Part shown: positions 48,435 through 58,506 of the stretch, in pieces
How the letters are laid out: every line of letters starts with the position of its first letter
Numbering within the stretch: the first letter of the stretch is position 1
DNA from: Deltaproteobacteria bacterium
GTDB lineage: Bacteria > Myxococcota_A > UBA9160 > PR03
Direction of reading: 5' to 3'
NCBI GenBank assembly: GCA_035063765.1
Contig: JAPSFT010000015.1
Span: 46,803-110,802, forward strand
Length of the DNA stretch: 64,000 nt
Made by a program: the position numbers and the translations under genes
The notes under the pieces: model-generated
Told to the model about the DNA's origin: nothing
The model's database searches: none
What the model saw: only the letters and a program-made list of their open reading frames with translations

Positions 48435-48989
48435 TCAGTACTCGTCGCCGTTGTAGTTGACGGCGACTCCGTTGTAGACGGGGTTGCCAGAGGAGAGGTC
48501 GATGGGCGTCCCGAGGCCTGGCCAGATCTGGCTCGGCACGACGACGTTGGACACGCTCGGCTGAACGTACTGGACGATCGCCACCTGGGCGTCGAAGTCG
48601 GCGTCACCGATTGCCGTGGCCGTGAAGCAGTCGCTGGCCGGGCACGCGCTCACTTCGTAGTCGTAGAAGACGTCGCCCTCGGGGACGTAGCCGATCGATT
48701 CGAACCCGGGGTCGGGCGCCCACCTGCGCTTGAACGATCCGAGCGGGGGGCCGGGCACGGAGGTGACCGTCGGGACGTACGCGTTGAACTCCGTGAAATA
48801 GCTCTTCTCGAGTTTCGCGATCGCGGCCAGGTTGGCGTACGCCTCGCTCCGCTTGGAGCGGTTCTGGTAGTTGATGAAGGCGGGCACCGCGATCGAAGCG
48901 AGGATCCCGATGATGGCGACCGTCACCATGAGTTCGATCAAGGTGAAGCCCTGATCCCGACGGCGGTCTCGATCGAGGACGAAGCGCAC
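48435..48989 (-). CDS. pilA: Type IV pilin-like protein
   Basis: It has 184 residues from GTG 48989, with GGAG eight bases upstream. Leader of about 14 residues ending in Gly, then FTLIELMVTVAIIGILASIA: F at +1, E at +5, the class IV pilin hallmark. The C-terminal domain is globular with two Cys (CPASDC). An earlier in-frame start at 49064 would give a 39-residue leader and is less likely. It is 78 bases downstream of a second pilin; they share FNAY/FNTY, PEGDVFYDYEV/PEGEVFFQYEV and are paralogues. It may be a minor or alternative pilin. Confidence 0.92.
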   Translation of the reverse strand: MRFVLDRDRRRDQGFTLIELMVTVAIIGILASIAVPAFINYQNRSKRSEAYANLAAIAKLEKSYFTEFNAYVPTVTSVPGPPLGSFKRRWAPDPGFESIGYVPEGDVFYDYEVSACPASDCFTATAIGDADFDAQVAIVQYVQPSVSNVVVPSQIWPGLGTPIDLSSGNPVYNGVAVNYNGDEY

Positions 48990-49067
48990 GGTGAGGTCTC
49001 CGGAAGAGGGGGAGTGGATCCGAAGGTGGAGCCGGGCCCGTACCCGGCCCCACCCTTCGGACATCGG

Positions 49068-49661
49068 CTAGAACTCGCTCTGGCCGTCCACCTGCTGGCA
49101 CGGCCCGACGGTCGACAGCAGATCCTGAGCGCTCGACTCGGGGTTGAACGTCCCGTTGGCGCTGCAGTTGGCCGCGAGCGTCACCGCGCCGCCACCGTAG
49201 GCGGCAATGCCCGGAAGCGGCTTCACGTAGGCCCACTCCTGGTTGTTGGCGCCGTCGCCGTTGCCGTCGCCGTTGTCGATGTCGGCGATGGCATCGGCCA
49301 TGAACTCGCCCACGCCCACCACGACCTCGTACTGGAAGAAGACCTCGCCCTCGGGCGACCAGCCGACGGTGTCGAAGCAGTTCGGGCAGCCGGGCGCCGG
49401 CGTCGGCCAGGTCTGCTTGTTCGCCGGGACCAGCGCTGCCGGTGCGGGCGCTGCTGCGATGTAGGTGTTGAACTCGGCGAAGTAGCCCTCCTCGGCCGTG
49501 CGGATCGCGGCCAGGTTGGTCTTGCCCTCGCTCGAGCGGGCACGGAGCTGGAAGCGCAGGAAGTTCGGAATGGCGATCGCGGCGAGGATGCCGATGATCG
49601 CGACCACGATCATGAGCTCGATCAGCGTGAAGCCGCCGCGGCGGTCTCGCAGACTCTTCAT
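49068..49661 (-). CDS. pilA: Major type IV pilin
   Basis: It has 197 residues. Leader MKSLRDRRGG, cleaved before FTLIELMIVVAIIGILAAIA (F+1, E+5). The globular domain has four Cys (CPNC, C near AANCSANG, C in GPCQQ) and an acidic Gly/Asp/Asn loop (DIDNGDGNGDGANNQ), possibly calcium binding. Start ATG 49661. It is the first gene of the pilin block, under a consensus sigma-54 promoter. The longer open frame upstream is a shadow. Confidence 0.95.
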   Translation of the reverse strand: MKSLRDRRGGFTLIELMIVVAIIGILAAIAIPNFLRFQLRARSSEGKTNLAAIRTAEEGYFAEFNTYIAAAPAPAALVPANKQTWPTPAPGCPNCFDTVGWSPEGEVFFQYEVVVGVGEFMADAIADIDNGDGNGDGANNQEWAYVKPLPGIAAYGGGAVTLAANCSANGTFNPESSAQDLLSTVGPCQQVDGQSEF

Positions 49662-49752
49662 GGTGTCTCTCTTCGTTCCTTCGGTGAAGGACGCCGCCGC
49701 TCGAGCACCTTGCTCGCCGGACGCCCGATCCCCGATTCCGACGGGTCCTCCG

Positions 49753-49768
49753 AGCAACCCCCGTGCCA
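49753..49768 (-). promoter_or_regulatory. Sigma-54 promoter for pilA
   Basis: Minus-strand TGGCACGGGGGTTGCT: -24 element TGGCAC (49763-49768) and -12 element TTGC (49754-49757) with five bases between, matching the sigma-54 consensus exactly. About 80 bases of leader would precede pilA. pilA genes are often sigma-54/PilR dependent. The gap 49662-49990 holds no gene; it contains this promoter, the inverted repeat CGATC...GATCG (49774-49796), which could be an activator site, and the tRNA-Glu promoter. Confidence 0.85.
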
Positions 49769-49943
49769 CCTCGCGATCTGCACCTGCAGGGATCGGCAGG
49801 AAGGGCCGTGGACCTGAGCGCCGAGCGGAGGAAATCGCGGGTGGGGCGCGCCGCCCCCTGCGCGGCGCGCCGGGCGAGAGGCGCGGCAAAGTGACGAATC
49901 CCGGCGTCGGGAGGAGACGGAGATCGTCACCGGTGGCGCGTGG

Positions 49944-49972
49944 TTGACACCCCTCGGGCCGGCTGGTTAGGT
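49944..49972 (+). promoter_or_regulatory. Sigma-70 promoter for tRNA-Glu
   Basis: Consensus -35 TTGACA (49944-49949), 17-base spacer, -10-like TTAGGT (49967-49972), 18 bases before the tRNA. Confidence 0.7.
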
Positions 49973-49990
49973 TCCGCCGGCCCGAGGCCC

Positions 49991-50066
49991 GCTCCCATCG
50001 TCTAGCGGTCCAGGACGTGGCCCTCTCAAGGCCAAAACACGGGTTCGATTCCCGTTGGGAGCACCA
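49991..50066 (+). tRNA. tRNA-Glu (anticodon CUC)
   Basis: Acceptor GCTCCCA/TGGGAGC, anticodon stem TGGCC/GGCCA with loop CTCTCAA (anticodon CTC), T arm ACGGG-TTCGATT-CCCGT, discriminator A, encoded CCA at 50064-50066. Confidence 0.97.
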
Positions 50067-50072
50067 TCCCCC

Positions 50073-50708
50073 TTGCCGCCGCCGCCGGGCCCCGGAGCGT
50101 CCGCCAACGAGTTCGCCTTCGCGTTCCTCGACTGCGAGTTCGGGGGGCTCGACCCGGAGCGGCACGACATCACCGAGGTCGCGGTGATCGTGACCGACTA
50201 CCGGCTCGCGGAGCTCACGAGCCGGGAGTGGAAGGTGGTGGCGCGGCCCGAGCGGATCAGCGCCGAGGCGGCCGAGATGTCGGGCTACGACGCGGCGGTC
50301 TGGGCGGCCGAGGCGCAGCCGGTGCGCACGGTGTTGACGGAGCTGGCGGAGCTGCTGCCGAAGGGCCGCAAGGTGGTGCCGGCCGGGCAGAACGTGCGCA
50401 TGGACGTGCTCTTCCTCGAGAAGGCCTACCGCGCGTGCGGCCTCGCCTGGCCCTTCGACTACCACGTGATCGACCTGGCCACGCTCTTCTACGCCTGGTC
50501 GCTGGTGGCGGGCGAGACGGTGAGCGCGCTCTCGCTGCGCCAGGCGGCGACGACGGCCGGGCTCGTCGAGGGCGCGGTCCCGCACCGGGCGGCCGCCGAC
50601 ACGCGGCTCACGCTCGACACCTTCCGCCACTACCTCGGGCGGCTCGCGCTCCGCCCGCCGCCCGAGCTGCCGCCCCTCGCGCCGCCGCCCCCGCCCTCCG
50701 GATCCTAG
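50073..50708 (+). CDS. DnaQ-like (DEDDh) 3'-5' exonuclease
   Basis: About 211 residues. Exo I: FLDCEFGGLDPERHDITEVAV (D and E); Exo II: GQNVRMDVLFLEKAY (D); Exo III: PHRAAADTRLTLD (H and D). These are the four acidic residues plus His of the DEDDh group (RNase T, DnaQ epsilon). Start is uncertain: TTG 50073 lies seven bases after the tRNA, while TTG 50055 falls inside the tRNA. The gene is probably cotranscribed with tRNA-Glu. Its stop overlaps the convergent kinase-like gene stop by three bases. Confidence 0.82.
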   Translation: MPPPPGPGASANEFAFAFLDCEFGGLDPERHDITEVAVIVTDYRLAELTSREWKVVARPERISAEAAEMSGYDAAVWAAEAQPVRTVLTELAELLPKGRKVVPAGQNVRMDVLFLEKAYRACGLAWPFDYHVIDLATLFYAWSLVAGETVSALSLRQAATTAGLVEGAVPHRAAADTRLTLDTFRHYLGRLALRPPPELPPLAPPPPPSGS

Positions 50709-51355
50709 GCGCCCGCGCCCGCGCTCCGGCCCGGCGCGAGCTTCGCCCGCCACTTCGCGAGGGCGCGCCGGTCGAGGGCCGCGAGCCAGCCGAGGAGCAG
50801 CCGGTCGGGCCAGCGCCCCGGCCGCAGGCAGAGCGCCGAGGCGAAGTCGATCAGGACCGGTGCGCCCGCGGCGTCGGCGAGCACGTTGCTGCGGTGGCGC
50901 AGGTCGAGGTGGACGACGCCGCGCGCGTGCATCTCGGCCACGGCGTGCGCGAGGCGCGGCAGGAAGTCGGGCGGCAGCTCCGCCGCGCGCTGGCGCGAGA
51001 GCCGGCGCCCGGGCCGGTACTCGAGCGCGAAGGCGTAGGCGTCGAGCCGGCCGAGCAGGCGCGGCACGGCGGGGTGTCCCGCGAGCGCGCGATAGGCGCG
51101 CAGCTCGCGCCCGACGAGCCAGCGCCCGAGCGTCGCGCGCAGCCACGGCGCGCGCCCCGCGAAGTCCTTCACGACGAAGGGCCGCTCGGGGCCGCGCACG
51201 AGCAGGACGTCGGGCTTGCGGCCGGCGCCGCGCTGGAGGAGCTCGAGCGTGTCGCGGGCGAGCGCCTGGCGGTCGAGGGACGCACCGGGTGCGAGCAGAG
51301 CCGGGTTCGACGCGCCGGGTGCGGGCGGCGGGGCCGGGATCGCCGCGCCGCTCAG
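50705..51355 (-). CDS. Small RIO/Kdo-kinase-like protein; probable CTG start
   Basis: About 216 residues. Kinase signs: VLLVRGPERPFVVKDFAGR (beta3 Lys), AVAEMHARGVVHLDLRHRSNVL (catalytic HxDLxxxN loop), PVLIDFASAL (DFG equivalent DFA). Such short kinases act on LPS sugars or proteins. No ATG, GTG or TTG lies in frame near the N-terminus; CTG at 51355 overlaps the preceding stop as CTGA, in line with the many 4-base overlaps here. A GTG within VLLVRG would remove part of the N-lobe. Confidence 0.72.
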   Translation of the reverse strand: MSGAAIPAPPPAPGASNPALLAPGASLDRQALARDTLELLQRGAGRKPDVLLVRGPERPFVVKDFAGRAPWLRATLGRWLVGRELRAYRALAGHPAVPRLLGRLDAYAFALEYRPGRRLSRQRAAELPPDFLPRLAHAVAEMHARGVVHLDLRHRSNVLADAAGAPVLIDFASALCLRPGRWPDRLLLGWLAALDRRALAKWRAKLAPGRSAGAGA

Positions 51356-51657
51356 TGGGGCCGGCGCGGGCGCGGCTTCGCGCGCCGTTCGGCCGCGCGC
51401 TCGCGGACCATCTGCCAGAGCTGCTCGCGCAGCCGCTCGCGGAAGGCCGGGTCGATCGGCAGGGGCCCCTCGTCGGCCTCCAGGAACTCGGCGAACTCGA
51501 CCGGGTCGAAGGCCGGATCCACCCCGCCCGAAGGTGTTCGGCCGCGTTCCCCCGGGAGACCGCCGGCCTCGGGACGCTCGGGACGCTGGCCGCGCTTGCG
51601 CCGCGGCAGCGGCTTGCGGGTTCCCCGGCTGGTTTCCGGCTTCACCGGCTCCTCCAC
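51352..51657 (-). CDS. Small unknown protein upstream of the kinase-like gene
   Basis: It has 101 residues from GTG 51657. The N-terminal half is basic and Pro/Arg-rich (KPLPRRKRGQRPERP); the C-terminal half is more ordered (FAEFLEADEGPLPIDPAFRERLREQLWQMV). No known domain is recognised. It has no membrane segment. Its end overlaps the kinase-like gene by four bases, so the two are probably translated together. About 310 bases upstream separate it from the sigma-factor gene stop. Confidence 0.6.
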   Translation of the reverse strand: MEEPVKPETSRGTRKPLPRRKRGQRPERPEAGGLPGERGRTPSGGVDPAFDPVEFAEFLEADEGPLPIDPAFRERLREQLWQMVRERAAERRAKPRPRRPH

Positions 51658-51897
51658 GAGGGCTGATCGGCAAAGTACACGATAACGATGGGTCCAGACA
51701 CGCGAATTCCTCGACGCGCGTCCCCGATTTCCCAGGTCGGGCCACGATCCGGAGCCAGGAACCAGCTCGATCCGGGCCGACCCGAGCAGGGCTCGAGCCG
51801 AGCGGATCCGCCGGAGCGGTCACCAGCCCCGGGAAAGCCGATTCACACACCCTAGGTGGACGCCGCGCGAAGCGGGTGGCACACGCCGGAAATGCTC

Positions 51898-51940
51898 CGG
51901 CCCCGGCGGGACCGCGTCAGGCGCGGTCCCGCCGGGGCCG
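51898..51940 (-). terminator. Strong 19-bp stem-loop after the ECF sigma gene
   Basis: Perfect arms 51898-51916 and 51922-51940 (core GGCCCCGGCGGGACCGCG) around TCAGG. It begins 29 bases past the sigma-factor stop. There is no T-run after it, so it is either a non-canonical terminator or an mRNA 3'-end stabiliser. The rest of the gap 51658-51968 shows no gene; it has a short AT-rich part near 51670-51690 that may hold the promoter of the small unknown gene. Confidence 0.65.
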
Positions 51941-51968
51941 TCGGGATCGGCCGGGAGCCGGCGGGCGG

Positions 51969-52682
51969 CTAGGACAGGAAGCCGTCGAGGCCCGGGGCGC
52001 CCTCCGCCAGCACCCGCCGCATCCGGTAGAGGTTCGCCTTCACGGCGTCCTCGGACTTCCCGAGCGCCTCGGCGATCGAGCGGATCGGCTGCCGGCGCAG
52101 GTGCTTCAGGTGGAAGATCCGGCGCTGGAGGGGGGTCAGGCGCTGGCTCACGATCTCGTCGCAGCGGTCGAGCATGCGCCGGGCGTCCACCGCCGTGTCG
52201 GTCGGGGCCGCCTCGGAGGCGAAGCCCTCGGGCCCCACCTCGTCGAGCGATTCGAGGCGCGGGCGGGCGCGCCGGAAGCGGCGGTTCACCTTGTTGCGGG
52301 TGATCCCGAAGATCCAGACGAGCAGGCTCGAGTCGCCCCGGTAGCTCGGGAGCACCCGGAAGATCGTCTCGAAGACCTCCTGGGTCACGTCCTCGGCCTC
52401 GGCCGGGTCGCCGAGGCGCTTCAGGGCGAAGCGGTAGACGCGCCGGAAGTAGGACTCGTAGAGCTCGTCGAAGTGCTCCCGGCTGCCTTCGAGGATGCGA
52501 GCGACGAGGAGGCGGTCGCGCGCGGAGGCGCCGGCCGGCCGGGGCGGTGCTTGCTCCCCGTCGCCGACCAGGTGGAGCAAGGGGGGGCTGCCGGCCGGCG
52601 GAGAAGTCGCCGGATGCGCGGCGCTCGCCGGCGCGCGGGCGCGCCGGACCGTCCGAACCTTCGGGGGGCTGCTGTTTCGCAC
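51969..52682 (-). CDS. ECF-type RNA polymerase sigma factor
   Basis: Region 2: FDELYESYFRRVYRFALKRLGDPAEAEDVTQEVFETIFRVLPSYRG, given in key part as DVTQEVFETIFR; LVWIFGITRNKVNRRFRR is region 2.4. Region 4: LTPLQRRIFHLKHLRRQPIRSIAEALGKSEDAVKANLYRMRRVL (HTH IRSIAEALGKSEDAVKANL). Start is uncertain. TTG 52784 lies inside a sigma-54 promoter so cannot be transcribed; GTG 52682 is chosen, leaving about 55 poorly conserved residues before region 2. No anti-sigma factor is adjacent. Confidence 0.88.
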   Translation of the reverse strand: MRNSSPPKVRTVRRARAPASAAHPATSPPAGSPPLLHLVGDGEQAPPRPAGASARDRLLVARILEGSREHFDELYESYFRRVYRFALKRLGDPAEAEDVTQEVFETIFRVLPSYRGDSSLLVWIFGITRNKVNRRFRRARPRLESLDEVGPEGFASEAAPTDTAVDARRMLDRCDEIVSQRLTPLQRRIFHLKHLRRQPIRSIAEALGKSEDAVKANLYRMRRVLAEGAPGLDGFLS

Positions 52683-52779
52683 GTGATCCCACACTCCCAG
52701 GCCGGGCCCAGGCGGAGCTGGCGACCCGACGTCGAGGTCTCTCGGAAAAGGGGGGACTCGTCGTCCCGGAGGGTCGTTG

Positions 52780-52795
52780 AGCAACGCCCGTGCCA
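52780..52795 (-). promoter_or_regulatory. Sigma-54 promoter for the ECF sigma gene
   Basis: Minus-strand TGGCACGGGCGTTGCT: TGGCAC (52790-52795), five bases, TTGC (52781-52784). It is nearly identical to the pilA promoter (TGGCACGGGGGTTGCT). The transcript would start near 52770, about 90 bases before the GTG at 52682. Confidence 0.83.
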
Positions 52796-52843
52796 GGACC
52801 CTGCCCGACGGGCAACAGGCGCCTGCAAGCTTACGTGACAGCT

Positions 52844-52860
52844 TTGTAATTCGATTGCAA
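52844..52860. promoter_or_regulatory. Palindrome upstream of sigma-54 promoter, possible activator site
   Basis: Plus-strand TTGTAATTCGATTGCAA is an imperfect inverted repeat (TTGNAAT-N3-ATTNCAA on either strand). It lies about 50-65 bases upstream of the -24 element in an unusually AT-rich patch (52830-52875), the usual place for a sigma-54 activator site. Confidence 0.5.
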
Positions 52861-52931
52861 GCGCAAACTTTCCCGGGTGGAAAGCCGTTTGATCGCGAGT
52901 GAACCGCGCTTCCCTTTCTGGGAACGCCGCG

Positions 52932-53560
52932 TCACTCCTCTCGGGTGACCTTCGGCTCACCGGCGCCCGGGACGATCCACCAGCGCCCGCCCCGCCGCTC
53001 CCAGCGGTCCTCCCGCTCGAGGCGGGTGCTCCAGAAGCGCAGGGGCAGTCCGTTCTCGCCGCCGATCCAGACCCGCACGCGCGCGCGCCCGGGGGCGTCC
53101 ACGGCGAACTCCTCGACCTCGGCCGCGAGCGGCTGGTTGCGCTCGAAGTTCGCCTCGGCGAGGTCCTGGGCCAGGTCCGCGAAGTAGTCGGAGAAGCTCT
53201 CGGGGGTCTCGAAGAACTCGCGCAGCGTGGGGTCGCGGTAGGTGGCGAGGCTGTTGAAGCGCCGGCCCGCGAGGCGCTCGTAGAACCGGGAGGCGCGCTG
53301 GTGGAACTCGAGCTCGGGTGAGGCCTCGAGCACCTCGACCCCGGAATCGGCTGCGGGCGCCGCCTCCGGGGCCTCGTCCGAGCCGAAGCGCGGGAGGTCC
53401 AGGCTCGGGAGGTCCACGTCGGGCAGCTTCGGCATGTCGAGATCGGGCGCCCGCAGCCAGCCCGGCCGCGAGCAGCCACCCGCCGCGAGCCCGAGGGCAA
53501 GGACGAGGGCCGGCGCGAGGGCCGGCGCGGCGGCCCGAGGGCCGAGGAACCGCCCCGCCC

Positions 53561-53564
<4 letters not shown>
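52932..53564 (-). CDS. Lipoprotein with LD-P repeat linker and NTF2-like domain
   Basis: It has 210 residues from GTG 53564, overlapping the ppdK stop (GTGA). The signal peptide ends at lipobox LAAGGC. After it is a repetitive stretch, DLDMPKLPDVDLPSLDLPRF. The remaining 140 residues (LEFHQRASRFYERLAGRRFN, FEETPESF-type FFETPESFSDYFADLAQDL, VRVWIGGENG, RWERRGGRWWIVPG) look like an NTF2/SnoaL-type cone fold, judged by pattern only. It is probably outer-membrane or periplasmic-facing. Function unknown. Confidence 0.75.
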
Positions 53565-56283
<2,719 letters not shown>

Positions 56284-56287
<4 letters not shown>

Positions 56288-57615
56288 AGCCCGCCCTCCA
56301 GCCGGTCCCGCAGATGGGACAGCAACCCCTCGACGGGGACCCGCTCCTGCGCCATCGAGTCCCGCTCGCGGACCGTCACCTTCCCGTCCGCCTCCGAGTC
56401 GAAGTCGTAGGTGACGCAGAAAGGAGTCCCCACCTCGTCCTGGCGCCGGTAGCGCCGGCCGATGTTGCCGGCCTCGTCGTAGAAGACCGCGAGGCGGCGG
56501 CGCAGCGTCGCGGCCAGCGCCCGGGCCGGCTCGGCGAGCTTCTTCGAGAGCGGGAGGACGGCCGCCTGCACGGGCGCCAGCGCCGGGGGCAGGCGCAGCA
56601 CGATGCGGGTCTCGCCGTCCTCGAGCGCCTCCTCGGCGTAGCCGTTGCAGAGCAGCGCCAGGCAGGTGCGGTCGATGCCGACCGAGGTCTCGATCACCAT
56701 CGGCCGGTAGCGCTCCTTGGTCTCCTCGTCGGTGACCGAGAGGTCCTTGCCCGAGAACTCGCTGTGGCGCGCGAGGTCCCACTCGCCGCGGTCGTGGACG
56801 CCCTCGATCTCCTGCCAGCCGAAGGGGAAGAGGAACTCGAGGTCGGCGGCGGCCTTCGCGTAGTGGGCGAGCTCGTCGGGGCGGTGCGGGCGCACGCGGA
56901 GCACGTCGTCGCCGAAGCCGAGCTCGCGGTGGAAGGCCAGGCGCTGCTCGAGCCAGTGCGCGAACCAGCGCTCGCGCTCGCCCGGGTGGACGAAGAACTC
57001 GAGCTCGCCCTGCTCGAACTCGCGCGAGCGGAAGGTGAAGTTGCGGGGGTTGATCTCGTTGCGGAAGGCCTTGCCGATCTGGGCGATCCCGAAGGGGATC
57101 CGCTGGCGCGCGCTCTCCCGCACGCGCTTGAAGTCGAGGAAGATCGACTGGCAGGTCTCGGCGCGCAGGAAGGCGGTGGCGGCCTGGTCCTCCTGGGCCC
57201 CGACGAAGGTCTTGAGCATCAGGTTGAAGTGGCGCGCCGGGGTCCAGTCGTGCTCGCTGCTGCCCTGGCGCGCCGGGCAGGGGCCGGCGTCGTCGAGCTG
57301 GTCGGCGCGCATGCGCTTCTTGCAGGCCCGGCAGTCGACGAGCGGGTCGCTGAAGTGCTCGACGTGGCCGGAGGCCTCCCAGGTCCGGGGGTGGGCGATG
57401 ATCGAGGAGTCGAGGCCCTCGACGTCCTCGCGCTCGCGCACCACGCGCCGCCACCAGAGCGCCTTCAGGTTGTTCTTGAGCTCGACCCCGAGCGGCCCGT
57501 AGTCCCAGAAGCCGTTGATCCCGCCGTAGATCTCGCTCGACTGCCAGATGAACCCGCGCCGCGCGCACAGCGAGACGACGTCGTCCATGCGCGCCGGCCT
57601 GGGATCCTGGGACAT
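56284..57615 (-). CDS. glyS: Glycyl-tRNA synthetase, dimeric (alpha2) type
   Basis: Class II synthetase of 443 residues, the single-chain form shared with archaea, eukaryotes and some bacteria, not the alpha/beta form. SLCARRGFIWQSSEIYGGINGFWDYGPLG at the N-terminus (first 20 shown suffice), CRACKKR zinc site, motif 2 FRNEINPRNFTFRSREFEQGE, motif 3 ETSVGIDRTCLALL. Start ATG 57615 has GGGGAG seven bases upstream; an earlier start at 57684 would extend into the promoter region. Confidence 0.95.
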
Positions 57616-57673
57616 GCGGGCGCTCCCCTCCGCGCAGACCGGCCCCCGCGCGCGTCCGGGGCGAGGGCGCGCG

Positions 57674-57703
57674 AGTATTCCCACCGGGGTCGCGGGGTGT
57701 CAA
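57674..57703 (-). promoter_or_regulatory. Sigma-70 promoter for glyS-ppdK
   Basis: Perfect -35 TTGACA (57698-57703), 18-base spacer, -10 AATACT (57674-57679), minus strand. The -35 overlaps the last codons of recO. The leader before glyS would be about 50 bases. Confidence 0.75.
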
Positions 57704-58506
57704 GGCGCGCGGGCGACCGGGGCCGATCCCGCGCCAGGAGGCCGTGGAAGCAGCCGGTCGAGGACCGGCTCGCTGCGCAGCTCGAGCCCGACGTGGAAGC
57801 GCAGGAAGCGGGCGAGGAGCCCGCGCGCCTCGGCGAGGGCCGCGCCCGAGAGGCCGAGCCGCGAGAGCTCGGGGAGCCCGAGCCGCAGGCTCTGCTCGAG
57901 CGCGCGCAGGGTGCCGAGCCCGACCGGGACGGCGGCGTCGCCGGCCCGCGCACAGGCCGCGCAGAGCGCGCCGCCCTCGGCGACGTGGAAGAGCACCGGG
58001 GCGCCGGGCGCGAGCGCGCGGGCGCAGCGCACGCAGCGGCCGAGCTCGGGTGCGAGCCCGAGCGCGCGCAGGAGCCGGACCTCGAGCAGCACGCGCAGCC
58101 GCGCGTCGGGGCGGCCGGCGGCGATCGCTTGCAGGGCCCCGAGCGCCGCCTCGAAGAGATGACGCGCCTCGGCCCCGCCGGCGCCCTCGGGCGCGAGCCG
58201 ATCGACCAGCTCGGCGACGTAGCAGGCGAGCGCGAAGCGCGCCGGATCGGCGCGCAGCGCGGCGCCGGGGTCGAGGAGCCGTGCCTGCTCGAGGCGCGCC
58301 ATCCCCTGCGGCCGGCGCCGCTCGACCTGCACCGCGACGTGACAGAGCAGGTCGAGGACACCCGGGAAGCGCCGGCGGCTGCGCCGGGCGCCCTTCGCGA
58401 TCACCGTGAGGCGCGAGGTCCCGGGCGTCAGCAGGTGCGCGATGCGGTCGGACTCGCCGAAGTCGACGACCCGCAGCACCAGGGCCTCGGTGTCGAGCCG
58501 CGCCAC
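57700..58506 (-). CDS. recO: DNA repair protein RecO
   Basis: Loads RecA on gapped DNA with RecR. It has 268 residues. N-terminal OB fold: DTEALVLRVVDFGESDRIAHLLTPG, RLTVIAKGARRSRRRFPGVLD. A four-Cys zinc site is visible (CVRC ... CAAC). C-terminal helices GLLARFLRFHVG. Start GTG 58506 directly follows the upstream stop. Confidence 0.93.
   Translation of the reverse strand: MARLDTEALVLRVVDFGESDRIAHLLTPGTSRLTVIAKGARRSRRRFPGVLDLLCHVAVQVERRRPQGMARLEQARLLDPGAALRADPARFALACYVAELVDRLAPEGAGGAEARHLFEAALGALQAIAAGRPDARLRVLLEVRLLRALGLAPELGRCVRCARALAPGAPVLFHVAEGGALCAACARAGDAAVPVGLGTLRALEQSLRLGLPELSRLGLSGAALAEARGLLARFLRFHVGLELRSEPVLDRLLPRPPGAGSAPVARAP

Noticed and set aside
52683..52784. TTG 52784 as the ECF sigma start
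   Set aside because: It is part of the -12 element of the sigma-54 promoter, upstream of the expected transcription start.
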